Shown piece after piece: positions 58,977-64,000 of a DNA stretch of 64,000 nucleotides. The stretch comes from Strigamia acuminata (Eukaryota > Arthropoda > Chilopoda > Geophilomorpha > Linotaeniidae), in assembly GCA_949358305.1 (NCBI GenBank), contig OX442321.1, positions 9,325,605 through 9,389,604 on the forward strand. The letters are read 5' to 3'. Below the pieces are notes generated by a model. The model saw only the letters and a program-made list of their open reading frames with translations, did no database searches and was not told the DNA's origin. Position 1 is the stretch's first letter; every line of letters starts with the position of its first letter. A program made the translations under genes and the position numbers.

Positions 58977-61971
58977 GTCCTGTCAAGGTGCATGTAGGAA
59001 GCCGATTTTGCACGGCCGACTGACAGGTGCACTTTGAGTCTCGTAAAGTGACATTATCTTCGCTTAAGCTGCCTACATGCACTAATATAAAACGTTCTCG
59101 TCACGTGACCGCTCCTAATCTCTCGCGATTGGTTCATGTTTAATTGCAATGACAGTTGATGCATTTGGATGAATGCAATTTACACTCGTCGAATATTTCA
59201 TTGTTTTGAAATAATTCCTCTTTTTTTTTTTCTTTTGAAATATATCAATTAGTGGATTAATTATTGGCTTTTAAGAGAGCCATTTCTCCTCTCTGTCGCC
59301 AGGTTTATGGTCTTAAATGATTATTTCCCAACATTTTGCAATATTAGATAATTAAACTGGTATACAATGGTTCGATTCCTCTCGACTGAATTAAATCCTG
59401 GTATTTCCACATCCAATGCCAGAATTAATGATGCAATACATTTGACTTTTTCTTTCTGGTGTTGACGATTTGCCTCCAATTGTTTTTACTCAAGCAGATA
59501 AAATTTGACACGGAATGAATATACTTATTATTAAGTGATTTCATGTCAAAATCGCAGCAATTTCTTCCGCCTTTGATACACTGCCAAACTGGAAGAGAAA
59601 AAGAAAAAAAAAAGGAAAAGGAAAAGTTATTCAGATTGCAAATAAAATTGAAAAATATGTACATAAAAATAAATTATGTTACGAATGTTATTCGAGTTTA
59701 AATAGCACTTAGCCCTCAGTCACAGGGACAAGTTAAAAAGGGCAAAAGTCCACATTTTAAAGCTTCAATTAAATACTTACCTAGTCCTAGTGCTCGTGCT
59801 GTCATTTCAAATATACAAGACAAACAAAACCTGTTTGTTTACAACCGCATTCGTCAAATCATGCGTGTTTTAATCTTTTTTTTATCGCTTCGAGTTACCA
59901 AAACGTCTTTAAACATTAACTTTACTCACCATTAATGAATATCGTGTTAGTTTTAACGGAATTTTGCTAGCATTTCTGCACTCGGCTTCGTTAGAAAGCC
60001 ATTGAAGAGAATCGATGAACCTAAGGCGACCTCCTTTGGTGGAATTTTTAAGTTAATATATTTCAAAGCGCTTCATAGAAGAGTGCTCGTACCTTTAATA
60101 TAACTCTACGGCAGCGTAGAATTATCTTACGATACGTGATACGGTACGTGATATATACCATTGCCCAAGATGGTACGCGAATATGTCAAACAAAAATTAA
60201 AAAATTTCAACGAATAATTTTGATTTATAATGTAAATTATACCGTAATTATTACAGATGAAATATGAAAATGACTGTTAATTTTATTATTTCCTTGACCC
60301 AGACTTTGGTACCTAAACATTTTAGATATTAAAAAAGGTTGCAGACCCTTGCTCTTGGAGACACCTAATGAGACACAAACGTGGGCATGAATTAAACATA
60401 AATTTTTTATCCTCATTTTTTTTCTTCTGCGGGGGTTCTGAACGGTAATTGGGTTTACTGCAGAAGAAATTGAAGTTTTTATTTGTTTCCAAGCATTCAT
60501 TAAGGTTTATTTGTTTTGTTTATTGGGGATTACAAGTCGTAGATTAAGATAGAAAAGAGAATTGTTCAAATTGATTGTGTCAAGATGATTATTTACGATT
60601 TTCAAGACTATATTTTAGTGTTTTATTATCCCAACAAGTGCGCCGGATGGATTTGTAATTCAATAAATGACTATAGAGTACAATTGGATAGAATAAAGCA
60701 ATAAAAATAAAAAATGTAGAAAAATAGACGCCATTCCAACTAAAAGACGTGCTAAAACTAGTCAGAAGTGTTTTCTATTCCTTCCACTGTTACCCATTCA
60801 ATAACATTAAAAAAAAACACTGCAAGATGGAGATGCTGATTGATTTCCATAGGAAGTAAATGCTTTCAATTCAATGATCCAACTCGCGGGCGCGCTCTAA
60901 ACTCAAGAAGTGCATTTTCGTGTAAACTTAAGCTTATCAGAAATAATAATAAGTAGATATTTTATGCGATTAACTCAGGGGAACGTGTAACGAGAATTCC
61001 CCATTTAAAATGATGTTTATGTATGTTTAAAACCAGACCAAGACAGATTCCTCTACATGTCGTATAACCATAAATAATGCCTGGCAGTTACACAAACACG
61101 GCAGTAGACACGGTGTGTTTTAAATATATATAAAAAAAAGAGAGAGAATGGATCAATCACCGCAAATGGATGGAATGGGTTATGTTTTATTTATTGTCTG
61201 TCTTAAAAGAAAGAAAAATAAAAAGTAAAACATGATACAAAGATGAAAACAACATTGATGGAATTTTCTTGTAGTTTATCAACAGAAAAACAAGTTCAAA
61301 AAATTTGTATGAGATTTGCTTGCATTCAAATATTTACAGGCGTCAATAAGAACATCAAAAGCCGAGGAATGGCCACAGTTTTCTAATCAACTATTTAACA
61401 ACACTCTAAATTAATTTATTTTTATTTTTTTTTTTGGAAATTTAATTTTGTAATAATAATATATTATTTTTATTCTTCCCTTTTCCCCCTTGAAAAATTA
61501 ATCTCAACTCATTGAGTGATTGAGCAACAGAGAAATGCGGGCAAACAAAACTAAGTCTTCCTAACACCATTACAACAGCAGTTTGTCAAATACAATGCTG
61601 ATTCATCGTCTCAATAAAACATTTGCGTCTTCCTATTAGTAAATTATTTATCATACACCTTATTCGTAGTAATAATAAACATCATTAATAACTAAAAAAT
61701 TAATTTATATATTAAATAAAAACACTCATTTCCTCGATTAATCACAACCATTAATATAAAAACAATAAAACCAGATAAAAGAGGAACTCTCACAGTTTGA
61801 TATTTATATTGCATTGTTTTTTTATTTTTATTTTTTTTTCAAATGTTAAAAAAAATAAAAATAAAAACAAAAATGTATAAATAAAATCTTAATAAGTCAC
61901 TTCTTCCTCGTTCGGTCACAATACGATCGATAATTTCTTCCATTTTAAATTTTCTTTTAAATTTTCTTTTC
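58977..61971. other. intergenic, upstream of GPR161-like and downstream of the next gene
   Basis: AT-rich. The part up to about 59.1 kb may contain the leader of the GPR161-like gene, and the part near 61-61.97 kb probably the 3' UTR of the minus-strand gene that ends at 61972. No coding sequence or repeat class recognised. Confidence 0.45.
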
Positions 61972-63518
61972 TTACAATTTGAGATTATTCAATTTTTCAT
62001 TCATTTGTGATGTAGTTGCGTTGATGAGCGGAGCTTCCAAACTGTCACCAAAATCAGGTCCCGAAGCTTCAAAAAGGGAGTCAGTCTGTCCGGAAACATT
62101 GCCTTCAATCTCCATGCTGAACTTGACGTGGTTATCGCTACAAGAGAGATGTGCAGCAATTCATTAAACTGCCAACACTTACAAACAGGATGAGGGAATC
62201 TTTAGTTTGTCTATTTGTGCTCAAAAATCTCTTTATTCCAATGGAATGGCGGCTGTTTGTGTTCCCAAAAGAGTACTAGCGAACCAGTCTTCCATTTTAT
62301 TTGCATCTCATCACAATAGAAGAAAAAATGAAAACCAAAATATAAATACAAATAAAAACTAAATTAATTTCGCAGCAAACGGCATACCAATTTATTTTTA
62401 TTTTCACATTTATAGTACTACATGGCAATAAAAATAAAAGAAAAAATTTAAAAAAAATAAAAATAAAAATGAAGGAAAAGAAAGAAAAGGAAAAAAAAAA
62501 AAGAAAAAGTAATTTTGTAATTTTTTTTCCTAATTCATTTTTAAATTCTGAAAATTCTTTCTTTGTTCATAAAAAAAGCCGCGATTTCATCAAAATATCC
62601 AAATGAAAATTTAATTGTTATTATTTCTGAAAAAAGGAATTTCTAAATAACTTTTTAATTAATTTTTAGGCTTATCCTATTAAGCAGATTAGAAACACTG
62701 TGTATAGAATAGAAAGAGGAAGCAAGTGCGTCTCTTTTATCCACATCAATATCTTGAGTAGCACTGTTCAACCAAGACTGAGATGAATTTCAATGTGTGG
62801 TTGCATTTATAAATATTAATGAAAACGGAAGAACTGACGAAAAAAAAAGTGTTAATAAAAAAAAGAACTTCAAACTGGGAAATGGGGGACGTCCATCCAA
62901 ATACATACATTTAAATTTCCATCAAAAAAAAAAATTTAAAAAAATTAAAAAAAAAAAACACCACAACAATAATAAATGAATGAAGAAATTAAAAGATTAA
63001 CGCACTTATCTTGGTTGCCGTAGTCCCGGTATCGTTTGCATTCAGTCACGTCGTAACAAGACGATGGCATTTTGAAAGTGAATCGCTGATAGGTACGATG
63101 AACGCGACAATGACATACCGTGACGACAATAACCACGATGAGAAATGCACAGGCTAAAGTGCCTTTAGAAAGGTAAAATAATAAAAATAAAAATAAAAAT
63201 GATCAATTTATTTTTCTTTCACCGTCATATTATTTCTAAATGCATTAGGAAAATTAAAATTTACACTATATTGAAAATTATTGCCCCATTTGGACTTGTT
63301 AATGGAAGAAATGGTTTAATCGATAAACAAATTTGTTATTGCGGTAAACAGAAGAAGAAATAAAAAAAGAAATAATGTAATGAATCTGTATATATATAAT
63401 GGCATACCTGCTGCAATGTAAATATTGTGCAGGTGATCGAGGTGAATGCTCACGGGCAGAGATAAATCCATTTGTCCGTCACTGGGGATGGTGGGAAGCG
63501 GATCCGCGTAAAAGTGAC
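61972..63518 (-). CDS. unrecognised single-pass membrane protein, C-terminal exons (partial)
   Basis: Three exons connect in phase: 63408-63518, 63006-63162 and 61972-62137 (stop TAA), giving about 144 residues. The order is an extracellular-type segment (FYADPLPTIPSDGQMDLSL), one transmembrane helix (AGTLACAFLIVVIVVTVC), then a cytoplasmic tail of about 105 residues starting with basic CRVHRTYQRFTFK and containing SSCYDVTECKRYRDYG and an acidic, Ser/Thr-bearing end (LFEASGPDFGDSLEAPL). Topology suggests type I. The exon 63408 acceptor is in phase 1, so further exons must lie beyond the window. I do not recognise the family; a receptor or adhesion protein is possible. The intron between the last two exons is about 870 bp and only AT-rich. 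Confidence 0.7.
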
Positions 63519-64000
63519 CTTTTCAATTAAGAAAATCTCTCGTTAGAGTCCTTCTCAAAACCCGTCATTAATTAAAAACCAATTATTAACGCCGAAGATA
63601 TAAAACGTAATAAAGAGATCAATTTTCATCGCAATTTATTAATGAGAAAAAACGGTCCGAAAAGAGAAAAAAAATGTATATAAAAATAAAAAGGCGATTT
63701 ATATGCCGGTAGCGAGAGAGAGAATTTTGTCGAAAATTCCTCGAGTTTTAGCTCGGGAGATTATCGTAAATCCAGGCCGTGCAATGACATTTGACGGTTG
63801 TGAATTTGTGAATCATGAAAGTGTTCTAGCACGTTCTTTACGGATGGATACTGCCATACTGGCTGCATAGATCGTTCCCCAACCGCCCCTCCCCTCCCCT
63901 CCCTTCTCTTCTCTTCCACTCCCTTCTCCTCCCCTGCCCATCCCCCCGAATTCAATTTTTCCAAGTAGGGAAATTTTATCGCGACCTGGGAGTTCCCATC
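63519..64000. other. probable intron of the membrane-protein gene
   Basis: No exon is recognisable upstream of 63518 inside the window. A pyrimidine-rich CCCCTCCC / TCTTCTC tract lies at about 63880-63950. Confidence 0.4.

Noticed and set aside
58681-59082. Cys-rich minus-strand ORF overlapping GPR161-like exon 1
   Set aside because: It is in a different frame from the receptor, without family resemblance, and its start lies in the leader of that gene.
59369-59379. Perfect tRNA B-box-like GGTTCGATTCC
   Set aside because: No A box at the right distance and the flanking bases do not form a T-arm or acceptor stem.

Overview
This is an animal nuclear genome window, most likely a non-insect arthropod (for example a myriapod or chelicerate). 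It is AT-rich, has long intergenic deserts, short GT-AG introns and intron-rich genes of clear metazoan identity. The lineage guess is inference; 36 and 35 coding exons in the two type IV collagen genes look ancestral rather than fly-like.

Layout. 1-5002: gene-free sequence, read as the first coding intron of a neuroligin on the minus strand; 5003-5453 is its first coding exon. 5454-18086: largely non-coding, with a possible promoter or non-coding exon near 11.1-11.4 kb, an inverted-repeat element (15.32-15.57 kb), and two diverged direct copies of a repeat rich in hairpins (15.87-16.67 kb). 18087-20863 (+): complete 12-exon DHX33-type DEAH helicase. 20864-24569: intergenic, with a perfect 14-bp tandem array, hairpins and one unassigned ORF. 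24570-28219 (-): complete TBC1D24/Skywalker orthologue (TBC + TLDc) with a candidate 75-nt cassette exon.

30244-54775 is the core of the window: complete COL4A1-type (-) and COL4A2-type (+) genes arranged head to head, with start codons 890 bp apart around a shared promoter. Each chain has a signal peptide, a four-Cys 7S start, a Gly-X-Y domain with interruptions and a duplicated NC1 domain. I assembled both reading frames exon by exon (1766 and 1753 residues). The two products would form the alpha1-alpha1-alpha2 protomer of basement membrane, so shared control makes sense.

56032-58976 (-): four-exon GPR161-like class A receptor, with a 218-bp MITE in its second intron. 61972-63518 (-): last three coding exons of an unrecognised single-pass membrane protein whose upstream exons lie beyond the window.

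The neighbouring genes share no pathway except the collagen pair. No prokaryotic, viral or CRISPR features were seen. All exon models come from reading splice signals and phase by eye, without transcripts.
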